Assembly: GCF_009765355.1 (NCBI RefSeq)
Contig: NZ_VTHK01000002.1
Location: 358,094 to 422,093 of the forward strand
Source of the DNA: Amycolatopsis anabasis
GTDB taxonomy: Bacteria > Actinomycetota > Actinomycetes > Mycobacteriales > Pseudonocardiaceae
Reading direction: 5' to 3'
Length of the DNA: 64,000 nucleotides
Shown here: positions 45,205-53,313 of the stretch, in pieces
Layout of the letters: every line of letters begins with the position of its first letter
Numbering within the stretch: position 1 is the stretch's first letter
Position numbers and translations under genes: made by a program
The notes under the pieces: generated by a model
What the model was told of the DNA's origin: nothing
Databases searched by the model: none
Seen by the model: the letters and a program-made list of their open reading frames with translations, nothing else

Positions 45205-46403
45205 TGTTGACGCGCAAGATCAAACTGCAGGTCGCGATCTTCGTCCTGGTGGCCCTGGCCGGGGTGAGCTATGTCGGCGCCAGCTATGCCGGGCTGGACC
45301 AGCTCGTCGGCGGGGGCGGCCTGGTGGTGCGGGCCGACCTCGCCGAATCCGGCGGCTTGTTCACCGGTGCGGAGGTGACCTACCGCGGGGTGCAGGTCGG
45401 CCGGGTCGGTCCGTTGCGGCTGACCGAGGACGGGATCTCGGCGGAACTCCGCCTGGACCGCTCCGCCCCGGAGATCCCGCGTGAGCTGGACGCGGTGGTG
45501 GCGAACCGGTCGGCGGTCGGCGAGCAGTACCTCGATCTGCGGCCGCGCCGCGACGACGGCCCGCCGCTCACCGAAGGCGCGGTGATCCCGCGGACCGCGA
45601 TCTCGTTGCCGATGCCGGTCGAGAACGTGCTGTCCAACCTGAACGGCCTGGTCGCGTCGGTGCCGATCGAATCGCTGCGGACCGTGGTGAACGAACTCGA
45701 CGAGGCGTTCCGGGGCCGGGGCGGTGATCTGCAGGTGCTGCTGGACTCCTCGCACGGGTTCGTCCGGACCGCGATGACCTACCTGCCCCAGACGAAACGG
45801 CTCATCAGCGATGCCGACACCGTGCTGCGGACGCAGAGCGAGCAGTCGCCGGCGATCCGGTCGTTCAGCCACGACGTGCGGTTGCTCGCCGAGCAACTCC
45901 GGAACTCCGACATCGATCTGCGCCGCCTGATCTCGGCCACCCCGCCGGTCGCCGGGGAAATCAGCGCGCTGCTGCGGGAATCGGGCCCGGGATTCGGGCT
46001 GCTGTTCGCCAACCTCCTCACCCCCGCGCGGGTGTTCGCGACCCGGGGTGACGCGCTCGAGCACCTGCTGAGCACGTACCCGTCGGCGATCGGCGCCGGG
46101 TACCAGGTGATCGGACCGGACGGCACCGCGAACCTCGCGCTGGTCCTGAACTTCAACAACCCGCCGCCGTGCCGTGCCGGGTACGAGGGCACGGTTTACC
46201 GGCCGGGGCGGGACACCAGTCCCGGGGTGTTCAACACCACCGCGCGGTGCGCGCTGCCTTATGGGAACCCGAGTTCGGTGCGCGGATCGCAGAACGCGCC
46301 GCGGGGCGGGCCGGTGCCCGATCCGGTGTCGCCTTTGGTGCTGAACCTGACGAATTCGGCGTCCGGACCCGCCACACTGGGGCAACTGCTCGGCCTGAAC
46401 TGA
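45204..46403 (+). CDS. mceF: Mce protein, MceF type
   Basis: A 399-residue last MCE subunit: helix at 8-27, MCE domain (VTYRGVQVGRVGPL, VANRSAVGEQYLDL), helical region and the conserved C-terminal cysteine segment PPPCRAGYEGTVYRP. It overlaps mceE by one base (TGATG). Confidence 0.92.
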   Translation: MLTRKIKLQVAIFVLVALAGVSYVGASYAGLDQLVGGGGLVVRADLAESGGLFTGAEVTYRGVQVGRVGPLRLTEDGISAELRLDRSAPEIPRELDAVVANRSAVGEQYLDLRPRRDDGPPLTEGAVIPRTAISLPMPVENVLSNLNGLVASVPIESLRTVVNELDEAFRGRGGDLQVLLDSSHGFVRTAMTYLPQTKRLISDADTVLRTQSEQSPAIRSFSHDVRLLAEQLRNSDIDLRRLISATPPVAGEISALLRESGPGFGLLFANLLTPARVFATRGDALEHLLSTYPSAIGAGYQVIGPDGTANLALVLNFNNPPPCRAGYEGTVYRPGRDTSPGVFNTTARCALPYGNPSSVRGSQNAPRGGPVPDPVSPLVLNLTNSASGPATLGQLLGLN

Positions 46404-46419
46404 TGGGACACTGGACGAC

Positions 46420-46962
46420 ATGAGCGTCGACTCGTCGCCGGACGGGGCGGCTCCCCGGCACCACCGGATCGCCCGGGCGGCCGGCGTGGTGCTGCTGGTG
46501 GGATCCGCGGTTTTCGCGGTGTGGGCGGGCTGGTCGTGGCTGCGCGCGGGCGACGAAGCCGCCGCGTATGCCGACACCCGCGAAGAGGTGCTGCGGATCG
46601 GGGAGCAGGGCATCGCGAACCTGACCACGATCGACTACCACCGCCCGGACGAGGGGCTGAACCGGTGGATCGACTCCGCGACCGGCGCGTTGCGGGACAG
46701 CCTGGTGCAGGGCCGGGAAGCCAACCGGAAACAGGTCGAGGCCGGGAAATCGGTCCTGGCGGGCAAGGTCGTCGACGCCGCGGTGACCGACCTCGACCGG
46801 GCGGCCGGCACCGGGCGGGTGATCGCGGCGGTGGAGATCACCGTGACGCCGGAGGGCGGGCAGCCGGTGGTGAAGCGGAACCGGTTCGAGGCGGGGCTTT
46901 CGCGCACCGGTTCCGGGTGGATGCTGAGTTCGTTGCGGGCGGTGGAGGTCGGCACGTCGTGA
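46420..46962 (+). CDS. Mce-associated membrane protein
   Basis: A 180-residue protein with a membrane helix at about 21-45 (VVLLVGSAVFAVWAGWSWL) and an extracytoplasmic NTF2-like domain; TTIDYHRPDEGLNRWIDSAT is typical of Mce-associated (Mas) proteins that follow mceF and stabilise the complex. Seventeen bases after mceF, same operon. Confidence 0.85.
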   Translation: MSVDSSPDGAAPRHHRIARAAGVVLLVGSAVFAVWAGWSWLRAGDEAAAYADTREEVLRIGEQGIANLTTIDYHRPDEGLNRWIDSATGALRDSLVQGREANRKQVEAGKSVLAGKVVDAAVTDLDRAAGTGRVIAAVEITVTPEGGQPVVKRNRFEAGLSRTGSGWMLSSLRAVEVGTS

Positions 46963-47465
46963 GGATCCGGGGGACCGCGCCGGTGGTGTGGACGGTCGTG
47001 GGCGTGGTGCTGCTCGGCGGGCTGGGCGCGTTCTTCACCGTGCAGGAAGGGGCCGCGCGGACCGGGACGCCGAACTCCGCGTTGCTGGACGCGCGGGCGA
47101 CTGCCGAGGTGAACGGGCAGATCCGGCGTGCGTTGGAACGGATCTTCTCCTATTCGTACGACCGGATCGAGGCGACCGACCAGGCGGCGAAGGAAGTGCT
47201 CGCCGGGGCGGCGGTCGGGGAGTACGAGAAGCTGATCGGACAGGTGCGGGCGGAGGCGCCGGGGCAGAAGCTCGTGCTGTCGACCAAGGCGACCCTGGGC
47301 GGGGTGCGGTTGCTGGACGGGGATCGCGCGCGGTTGCTGGTCTTCCTGGATCAGGTCGCCACCCGGGCGGACAACGACAAGACCACCAGCACCCCGGCGG
47401 CGGTGACGGTTCAGGCGGAGCGGGTGGACGGGGTGTGGAAGATCGTCGAACTGATCCCGCGGTGA
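46959..47465 (+). CDS. Mce-associated protein, second
   Basis: A 168-residue relative of the preceding protein: N-terminal helix (APVVWTVVGVVLLGGLGAFF) and an NTF2-like domain (IFSYSYDRIEATDQAAKEVL, then DGVWKIVELIPR at the end). GTG overlaps the upstream stop by four bases. Last gene of the Mce operon. Confidence 0.85.
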   Translation: MRIRGTAPVVWTVVGVVLLGGLGAFFTVQEGAARTGTPNSALLDARATAEVNGQIRRALERIFSYSYDRIEATDQAAKEVLAGAAVGEYEKLIGQVRAEAPGQKLVLSTKATLGGVRLLDGDRARLLVFLDQVATRADNDKTTSTPAAVTVQAERVDGVWKIVELIPR

Positions 47466-47518
47466 GGGGCCGACCGGCACAGCCTGGCGTCAGTGGCACG
47501 GTACGCACTTGGGCGCGC

Positions 47519-47581
47519 GAGTTGCACGTTCAGGTAAGCGAGTTGCGCGTTCGGGGCGGTGAGTTGCGCGTTCGGGGTGGG
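47519..47581. repeat. three tandem 21-bp repeats (GAGTTGCGCGTTCGGGG type)
   Basis: Three units in exact 21-base phase: 47519-47539 is the diverged copy GAGTTGCACGTTCAGG plus five bases; 47540-47560 and 47561-47581 share GAGTTGCGCGTTCGGGG. They lie between the Mce operon and the 13E12-type gene. Confidence 0.8.
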
Positions 47582-47637
47582 TGGTGGTTGCCGTTTCTTG
47601 GAGTTGGGTTGGGTTTCAGGCACGCCTTCGGCGCGCC

Positions 47638-47698
47638 GTGGGAAACTGTCGCTCCACGGGTCGGTTCGCGTCGTTGGTCACCAGCGACAGTTCCCCAC
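47638..47698. repeat. 16-bp inverted repeat with 29-base loop
   Basis: GTGGGAAACTGTCGCT (47638-47653) is complementary to AGCGACAGTTCCCCAC (47683-47698) with one mismatch. It could terminate the Mce operon or mark an end of the repeat-rich element around it. Confidence 0.65.
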
Positions 47699-47749
47699 GG
47701 AACGGGCATGTTTGGTTGCGTTGGCGGCCGTGCCCGATTCACCCGCCGC

Positions 47750-47815
47750 GAGTTCCCCGTTCCGGTCGCGCGAGTCCCCCGTTTCGGTAGCATGAGTTCC
47801 CCGTTTCGGTAGCTG
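47750..47815. repeat. three tandem 22-bp repeats (GAGTTCCCCGTTTCGGTAGC type)
   Basis: Units at 47750-47771, 47772-47793 and 47794-47815, in exact 22-base phase and about 80% or more identical. Further decayed copies follow to about 47855. They share the GAGTT...CGTT...CGG skeleton with the 21-bp array on the other side of the inverted repeat. Confidence 0.8.
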
Positions 47816-47901
47816 AAATTCACGTTCGGCATGCGAGTTCCCCGCGCGATGGGCACGTTGGGTTACGTTGGTTCTGTGTTCGATTCACTCATTCGGGATG
47901 G

Positions 47902-48858
47902 ATGTTGAAGTTGGTGGAGCAGAAGGCGGCAAAGAAGGTCGCGCTTGCGCGAACGCTCACCACGCGGCTGCCCGAGACTCTGAAGGCTATGGAGGGTGGG
48001 GTGATCGATGAGGAGAAAGCCCGCGAAGTTGATGCCATCATGGCGACGCGGCTGAAAGGGAAGAATCCGGACTCGCTGCGAAAGATGGTGAACTATTGGA
48101 TCGCCAAGGTGGACAAGGAAGGGTATGAGGCGCGGTGCAAGGCCAAGCGGGCTGATCGGCAGTTGCAGTTGATTCATCAGGACCATGGCATGAGCACGTT
48201 GGTCGCGGACGTTCCGGTGGAAAAGGGGAGCGCGGCGTACCACAGCATCGACCGCGAAGCTCGCAAACGGAAAGCCAAGGATGAGTCGCGCACGTTGGAT
48301 CAGTTGCGGGCCGACATCCTGATCGAGCGTTGCCTCGGCACCAGTCAAGGTGACCCGAAAGCCGACGTCTTCGTCTACGTCGATATGCAGACCTTGGCCG
48401 GGTTGAACAGCGACCCCGCACAGTTGGCCGGGTACGGTCCGATTCCCGCCTCCCTCGCTCGCGAGATCGCCCACGGCGAGAACTCGACCTGGCGGCGGAT
48501 CGTCACCGACCCGGTCACCGGCCTTCCGGCCGATGTCGGCCGCACTCGTTACCGCCCACCCGCCGCATTGGACCGCTACATCCGCCTCCGCGACCGCGAA
48601 TGCCGGTCACCGGGATGCAGCCGCCCCGCGCAGTGCGCGGACATCGACCACACCGAAGACTGGGCGCAGGGCGGAAACACCGACAAGGCCAACCTCGGCG
48701 GCTGGTGCGAACGCCACCACTACCTGAAAGATCAACCCGGCTGGCGATTCGAGCCGCAACTCGACGGTGTCATTGCCATCACCACCCCCACCGGCGGTAC
48801 TTATCCCAGCCGACCCGAACCACTCCACGAACCCCGTGCCTGGACCGAGCGGTCTTGA
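47902..48858 (+). CDS. 13E12/DUF222-type HNH endonuclease, N-terminally short
   Basis: A 318-residue protein of the 13E12 repeat family. The C-terminal HNH nuclease motif is clear: two zinc-type cysteines in CRSPGCSRPA, the catalytic stretch CADIDHTEDWAQGG, and NLGGWCERHHYLK. The DUF222 part begins at a point (VALARTLTTRLPETLKAMEG) that in full-length relatives comes about 100 residues in, so the N terminus is missing. Codon use is less GC-biased than in neighbours. It follows the repeat arrays directly. Members are multicopy in actinobacteria and thought to be mobile or formerly mobile; activity is unknown. Confidence 0.82.
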   Translation: MLKLVEQKAAKKVALARTLTTRLPETLKAMEGGVIDEEKAREVDAIMATRLKGKNPDSLRKMVNYWIAKVDKEGYEARCKAKRADRQLQLIHQDHGMSTLVADVPVEKGSAAYHSIDREARKRKAKDESRTLDQLRADILIERCLGTSQGDPKADVFVYVDMQTLAGLNSDPAQLAGYGPIPASLAREIAHGENSTWRRIVTDPVTGLPADVGRTRYRPPAALDRYIRLRDRECRSPGCSRPAQCADIDHTEDWAQGGNTDKANLGGWCERHHYLKDQPGWRFEPQLDGVIAITTPTGGTYPSRPEPLHEPRAWTERS

Positions 48859-48997
48859 TTCGAGGTCCGGCGGCCCTACTAAAGTTCTGTGCCTCGTGAT
48901 GGTGGCTTCCCGGTTCGATCAGCCCGGCTTAAGCTCCGAATCACGCGGACAGCGTCGTTCGGGACCTGGGCGGGGTGCTGTCGGATCGGGAGCTGCG

Positions 48998-51817
48998 ATG
49001 GTGCGGACGAGTTCACCAGTGCTGGTCGGCCGCGCCGATGAGCTGCGCACGTTGGTTTCGGTGGTGGCGCGGCCGCCTTCGGTGATCATGCTCAGCGGGG
49101 AGGCCGGGGTCGGGAAGACCCGGCTGGTGACCGAAATGCTGGGCCACCCGGATCTGGCGGGGCGGCAGATACTGCTCGGATACTGCCAGCCGCTGCGGGA
49201 ACCGTTCCCGTACGGGGTGGTGCTCGAAGCGCTGCGGCGAGCCCGGATCGGGCGGCGCGGGGCGTTGAATCCGGTCACCGGGGTGCTGCGGCCGTACCTG
49301 CCCGAACTCGCGGAGTCCCTGCCGCCGGAGTTGCCGCCGCTGGGGGAGTCGCGGGCGGATCGGCACCGGCTCTTCCGGGCGGTGCGGGAACTGATCGGCG
49401 GGCTCGGGCCGGTGCTGCTGGTGGTCGAAGACCTGCACTGGTCCGATGAGGGGTCGCGGCAACTGCTGCGTTTCCTGATGTCCGAACCACCGGCGAACCT
49501 CGGGCTGCTGATGACCTACCGCGGGGAAGAAGTGCCCGGCGGCATGCCGTTGGGCACCGCGTTCCGGCCGGCGGTGGGGACCATCAGCGCACTGCTGCGG
49601 CTCGGTCCGCTCGACCTCGAAGGGGTCCGGGGGCTGGCGAGCGCGCTGCTCGGGGCGCCGAGCGTGTCCACCGAATTCGCCACCCGGCTGCACAAGCGCA
49701 CCGCGGGCATCCCGTTCGTGGTCGAAGAAGCCCTGCAGGCGGTACGCGAACGCGGCGACGGGGCGAGCACGCGGAAACTGCCGGACGTCGGTGAAGTGCC
49801 CACCCTGCTCCGGGAAGCCATGCTCGAACGGCTCGGGCGGCTCTCCGCGGCCGCGCGGCGGATCACCCAGGCGGCCGCGGTCGTCGGCGTACCGGCCACC
49901 GGGGAGCTGCTCGCCGAGGTCGGCGGGCTGCGTCCCGAGGGCACGCGGCAGGCGCTGATCCGCGCGCTCGACGGGAACGTGCTGCTCGAAATCGGCGACT
50001 GCCGCTACGGATTCCGGCACACCCTGGCGCAGCAGGCCGTCTACCAGACCATCCCGGGGCCGGACCGGCAGGTGCTGCACCGCCGGGCCGTCGAAGCGCT
50101 GCGGGAGATCCGGCCGGCGCCGCTGGTCCAGCTCGCCGAGCACAGCCGGAAAGCGGGACGGCTGGCGGACTGGATGCGGTACGCCGAGGCGGCCGCGGAC
50201 AACGCGATCGAACTCGCGGACCTGTCCACGGCGACCGATCTCCTGCAGGCCCTGCTCGACGAACCGGCACTCGAATCGTCCGATGTGGACAGACTGGCGA
50301 TCAAGCTCAGCCGGATCGCGTTCCACGGGCTCGCGCAGCACGAGGTCACCGCGGTCCTGGAACGGCTGCTCACCGACCACCGGCTGTCCGGTTCGTACAG
50401 CGGCGAGGTGCGGCTGTGCCTCGGGCTGCTGCTGATCCGGCAGGCGGGCGGGCTGGAAGCCAGCCGGGTGGAGATCGAACTGGCCGTGGGCGACCTGGAA
50501 CAGCGGACCGAACTCGCCGGGCGGGGCATGGCCGTGCTCGCCCAGCCGTACATCGGCACCACGCCGCTGGACGAACTCCTGCCCTGGATGGACCAGGTCG
50601 AAGCCCTGATCGACCGCGTCGACGATCCGACCGTCACGATCACCGTGCTGGCCAACCACATCGCGTCGCGGCTGCACACCGGCGACCCGGCGGCGTGGGC
50701 GCTGATCGACCGGGTGCCCGACCGGCTGGAGACGCTCACCCAGCAACGCCAGCTCGCCCGGGTGTACTGCAACATCGCCGACGCCTGCTCGTGGACCGGG
50801 TACCACCGCAAGGCGGACAGCTTCCTGCACAGCGGCATCCAGCTCGCCACCGACTGCGGATCGCCGTACGTGGTGAGCACGGCCCGCTCGACCCGGGTCC
50901 ACGTGGACTGGCTGACCGGGAACTGGCAGCAGCTCGCCGAGCGGTGCGTCAAACTGATCGAGGAGTACCGCGACATCCTGCCGGTGACCAGTGAACTGTC
51001 CATGGTCCTCGGCTCGCTCGCGGTCGCGAAGGGCGAATGGGACCGCGCCGCGCACCACTTCGCCGAAACCGGCGTGAGCCATCCGGAGAACGCGATCTTC
51101 CCGGTGGTGCTCGCGGCACACGCCGGCATCGTGCGGATGCTGCTGTCCCAGGAGGACCACGCGGGAGCGGTGGCCCAGGCCGAGGACGGGCTCGAACTGT
51201 TGCGGCACAAAGGAGTCTGGTCGTACGCGGGGGAGCTGCTGCCGCCCGCGGTGCAGGCGTACTGCGCCGCCGGTCGGCTCGGCGATGCCGAGGCGGTCAC
51301 CGCGGAACTCGCCCGGGCCGTGGCCGGACTCGACGCGCCGATCACCGCCGCCGCGCTCTCCGCCTGCCGGGGCGCGGTCGCCGCCGGTCGCGGGGACACC
51401 GGCGCCGCGATCGGGCACCTGACCGACGCCCGGGACCGCTATGCACGGCTGCCCGCGCCCTACTACGCCCTGCTGCTCGACGAACGCCTGGTCATCCTCG
51501 CCGGAGAGCGGCCGGATGCCCTGGCCCGCCTCGCCGACCGCTTCGACGCGCTCGGCGCGACCCGGGACGCCGCGCGGTGCCGCCACCACCTGCGCGCCCG
51601 CGGCGCGACCCAGCCGTCGCGCCGCGGGCGGCGAGGATACGGCGACGAACTCTCACCCCGCGAACGGGACGTGGCCCGGCTGCTCGCGGACGGGCGCACC
51701 AACCGGGAGATCGCCGAAGTGCTCTTCCTGTCCCGGCGCACGGTCGAACAGCACGTCGCGAGCGTGCTGCGGAAACTCAAGGTGAGTTCGCGCCAGGAAC
51801 TGCAACGGGTCAGCTGA
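48998..51817 (+). CDS. LAL-type LuxR-family ATP-binding regulator
   Basis: A 939-residue large regulator. Residues 10-260 form an ATPase (Walker A GEAGVGKT 34-41, Walker B LLVVEDLHWSDEG), the middle 500 residues are TPR-like helical repeats for signal or protein binding, and the C terminus is a LuxR/GerE helix-turn-helix (LSPRERDVARLLADGRTNRE, EVLFLSRRTVEQHVASVLRK). Such MalT-like activators control pathways in actinobacteria, often biosynthetic clusters. The ATG at 48998 follows GGGAG; the longer upstream frame runs through the HNH gene and is rejected. Its target is unknown; the convergent secreted-protein gene overlaps by eight bases. Confidence 0.88.
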   Translation: MVRTSSPVLVGRADELRTLVSVVARPPSVIMLSGEAGVGKTRLVTEMLGHPDLAGRQILLGYCQPLREPFPYGVVLEALRRARIGRRGALNPVTGVLRPYLPELAESLPPELPPLGESRADRHRLFRAVRELIGGLGPVLLVVEDLHWSDEGSRQLLRFLMSEPPANLGLLMTYRGEEVPGGMPLGTAFRPAVGTISALLRLGPLDLEGVRGLASALLGAPSVSTEFATRLHKRTAGIPFVVEEALQAVRERGDGASTRKLPDVGEVPTLLREAMLERLGRLSAAARRITQAAAVVGVPATGELLAEVGGLRPEGTRQALIRALDGNVLLEIGDCRYGFRHTLAQQAVYQTIPGPDRQVLHRRAVEALREIRPAPLVQLAEHSRKAGRLADWMRYAEAAADNAIELADLSTATDLLQALLDEPALESSDVDRLAIKLSRIAFHGLAQHEVTAVLERLLTDHRLSGSYSGEVRLCLGLLLIRQAGGLEASRVEIELAVGDLEQRTELAGRGMAVLAQPYIGTTPLDELLPWMDQVEALIDRVDDPTVTITVLANHIASRLHTGDPAAWALIDRVPDRLETLTQQRQLARVYCNIADACSWTGYHRKADSFLHSGIQLATDCGSPYVVSTARSTRVHVDWLTGNWQQLAERCVKLIEEYRDILPVTSELSMVLGSLAVAKGEWDRAAHHFAETGVSHPENAIFPVVLAAHAGIVRMLLSQEDHAGAVAQAEDGLELLRHKGVWSYAGELLPPAVQAYCAAGRLGDAEAVTAELARAVAGLDAPITAAALSACRGAVAAGRGDTGAAIGHLTDARDRYARLPAPYYALLLDERLVILAGERPDALARLADRFDALGATRDAARCRHHLRARGATQPSRRGRRGYGDELSPRERDVARLLADGRTNREIAEVLFLSRRTVEQHVASVLRKLKVSSRQELQRVS

Positions 51818-52481
51818 CCTCGGGCACCCAGGGCCCCAGGGTCAGCGTGATGCCGTTGTCCGGTCCCGGAATGAGCAGGTTGAGCATGACGGTCGACAGG
51901 CCGCAGTCGGTGAACTCGGGAATGGCGAAAGTGCCGGAGATGTCCCCGCCGACGAAAATGTCGTAGTCCGGCGCGGATACCAAAGTAATCGACGCGGGCG
52001 TCTTCGTCCTGCAGTTGTCCCCGACGAACAGCGGGAAACCGACCGCCTTGACATCCTTCAACTGGATCGAGACCTCGGCGCGTGCGGTGATTTTCCCGTC
52101 CTTCAAGGTGCCCTTCGCCGGGGCGACCTGGCTGAAACTGACGGTGGCGGTGGTCGGAATGACGCCGAAGATGTTGAATTTGCCCTCCGCGGGCGGCAGG
52201 TTGATCTGCGCGGTGAACTCCGCGACCCCGGCCTCGGGGTCCACCTTGGTGATCTGCCCGGCGATCTTCCCGGCGCCGACCTTCACCGACGCGTCGAGTT
52301 TCTTGATGGTGGCGGTGCCTCCCTTGACATCCAGGTTGATCTTGGGCAGCGGATCGTCGGCGGTCGCGCTCGCCGCGGGAACGGCGCCGAGCAGCCCGCC
52401 GGTGAGTCCGAGGATGGCCCCGAGAACGGCCAGCCGAGTCCGGGATCTGGCTTTGAACGAAGTGTGCGACCGACTCGACAT
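51810..52481 (-). CDS. secreted single-domain protein homologous to the Mce-lead protein
   Basis: A 223-residue exported protein: signal peptide 1-40 (LAVLGAILGLTGGLLGAVPA, ASA cleavage) and one domain (48-215). That domain shares GTATIKKL, LPPAEGKF, TATVSF, GDNCRTKTP, FAIPEFTDCG and LLIPGPDNGIT with the C-terminal half of the protein at 35749. Its promoter also matches (copy 3). It appears to be a stand-alone paralogue of the Mce-lead domain. No enzyme motif is visible; two cysteines likely form a disulfide. Confidence 0.78.
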   Translation of the reverse strand: MSSRSHTSFKARSRTRLAVLGAILGLTGGLLGAVPAASATADDPLPKINLDVKGGTATIKKLDASVKVGAGKIAGQITKVDPEAGVAEFTAQINLPPAEGKFNIFGVIPTTATVSFSQVAPAKGTLKDGKITARAEVSIQLKDVKAVGFPLFVGDNCRTKTPASITLVSAPDYDIFVGGDISGTFAIPEFTDCGLSTVMLNLLIPGPDNGITLTLGPWVPEVS

Positions 52482-52544
52482 GCGGATTCTCCTATACTGT
52501 TTCTCCGAAACCGGCGATCCTCACAACAAAACCGGACAATGAAT

Positions 52545-52584
52545 CTACCGATGAGTAGGTTACTGCTCTTTTGGTGCGCCACAA
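52545..52584 (-). promoter_or_regulatory. promoter with dyad operator (copy 3)
   Basis: On the minus strand: -35 TTGTGG (52584-52579), 16-base spacer, -10 TAACCT (52562-52557), then the dyad CTACT-CATC-GGTAG (52558-52545). AGTAACCTAC is shared with copies 1 and 2. Confidence 0.6.
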
Positions 52585-52688
52585 GGGGTCGATTGGCCGA
52601 TTGGCCGATTCAGGTGCTATGTGACGCCGATTTGTCATCGCGATGATGAGATTTCCGGCGGGATTTAGCGGCGCGGTGAGTGGTGGCG

Positions 52689-53138
52689 TCACATCCCGGG
52701 CAGCCACGCTTCGTCGTCGGTGGCGTGGGCGAGCAGGCGCTGCAGAAGTCCGCGCAGGGCCTGGATCTCACGCGGGTTCAGGCCGCCGAGGAACGCGGAT
52801 TCCGCGCGCGTCAACGTCATCCGGATCCGGGCGAGCAGGCGCTCGGTGCCCGGCGCCAGGGCGAGCCGCCGGGTCCGGCCCGAGGCGCCCGGTAGCCGGT
52901 GCAGGTGACCGGCGCGTTCCAGCCCGCCGACCATCTCGTGCAGCGACTGCCGGGAGACGCCCAGTTGCCGGGCCAGTTCGGACGCGGTGAGTTCGGGTTC
53001 GAGGCGGAGTTGTTCCAGCAGGCCGAACTGCCGGACGGTCAGGCCGTGCCGGCGTAGCACTTCGTCCACGTGGCGGCCGGTCAACGTGCTGGCGTAGGCC
53101 AGCAGGTAGGCGATCGGCGGCTGATCCGGTGCGTCCAC
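52689..53138 (-). CDS. MarR-family transcriptional regulator
   Basis: A 149-residue winged-helix regulator (LEPELTASELARQLGVSRQS as recognition region, then wing GASGRTRRLALAPG). It is divergent from a two-gene ABC exporter, which it probably represses with a hydrophobic or drug-like ligand as inducer. GTG at 53138 is preferred because the frame upstream encodes the operator palindrome and has no ribosome binding site. Confidence 0.85.
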   Translation of the reverse strand: MDAPDQPPIAYLLAYASTLTGRHVDEVLRRHGLTVRQFGLLEQLRLEPELTASELARQLGVSRQSLHEMVGGLERAGHLHRLPGASGRTRRLALAPGTERLLARIRMTLTRAESAFLGGLNPREIQALRGLLQRLLAHATDDEAWLPGM

Positions 53139-53155
53139 GGCATCACGATACGGAC

Positions 53156-53172
53156 CGTCAGGGACCCTGACG
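53156..53172. promoter_or_regulatory. 17-bp palindrome, candidate MarR operator
   Basis: CGTCAGGG-A-CCCTGACG is a perfect dyad, 18 bases upstream of the marR start and in the gap shared with the divergent ABC exporter. It is followed by an AT-rich stretch suitable for promoters. Confidence 0.6.
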
Positions 53173-53313
53173 AATTTTATGTAAAACTGATTAAGCTTCT
53201 TGGGCTTTCCGGCCCGGCGAATGCCGCGGCAACCACCACTCGCATCGGCCTCGCAGTGCCGCGGTCGGCCGCTGCTCAAGTTTGAGTAACCACTGTTGAC
53301 CAGGGGAGATTGG

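Noticed and set aside
47519..47855. CRISPR array
   Set aside because: The repeats are contiguous tandem units without spacers and vary in sequence; no cas genes nearby.
48767..48997. N-terminal extension of the LAL regulator
   Set aside because: The frame passes through the end of the HNH gene and has no similarity to LAL proteins; the ATG at 48998 has a proper ribosome binding site and starts the ATPase domain.
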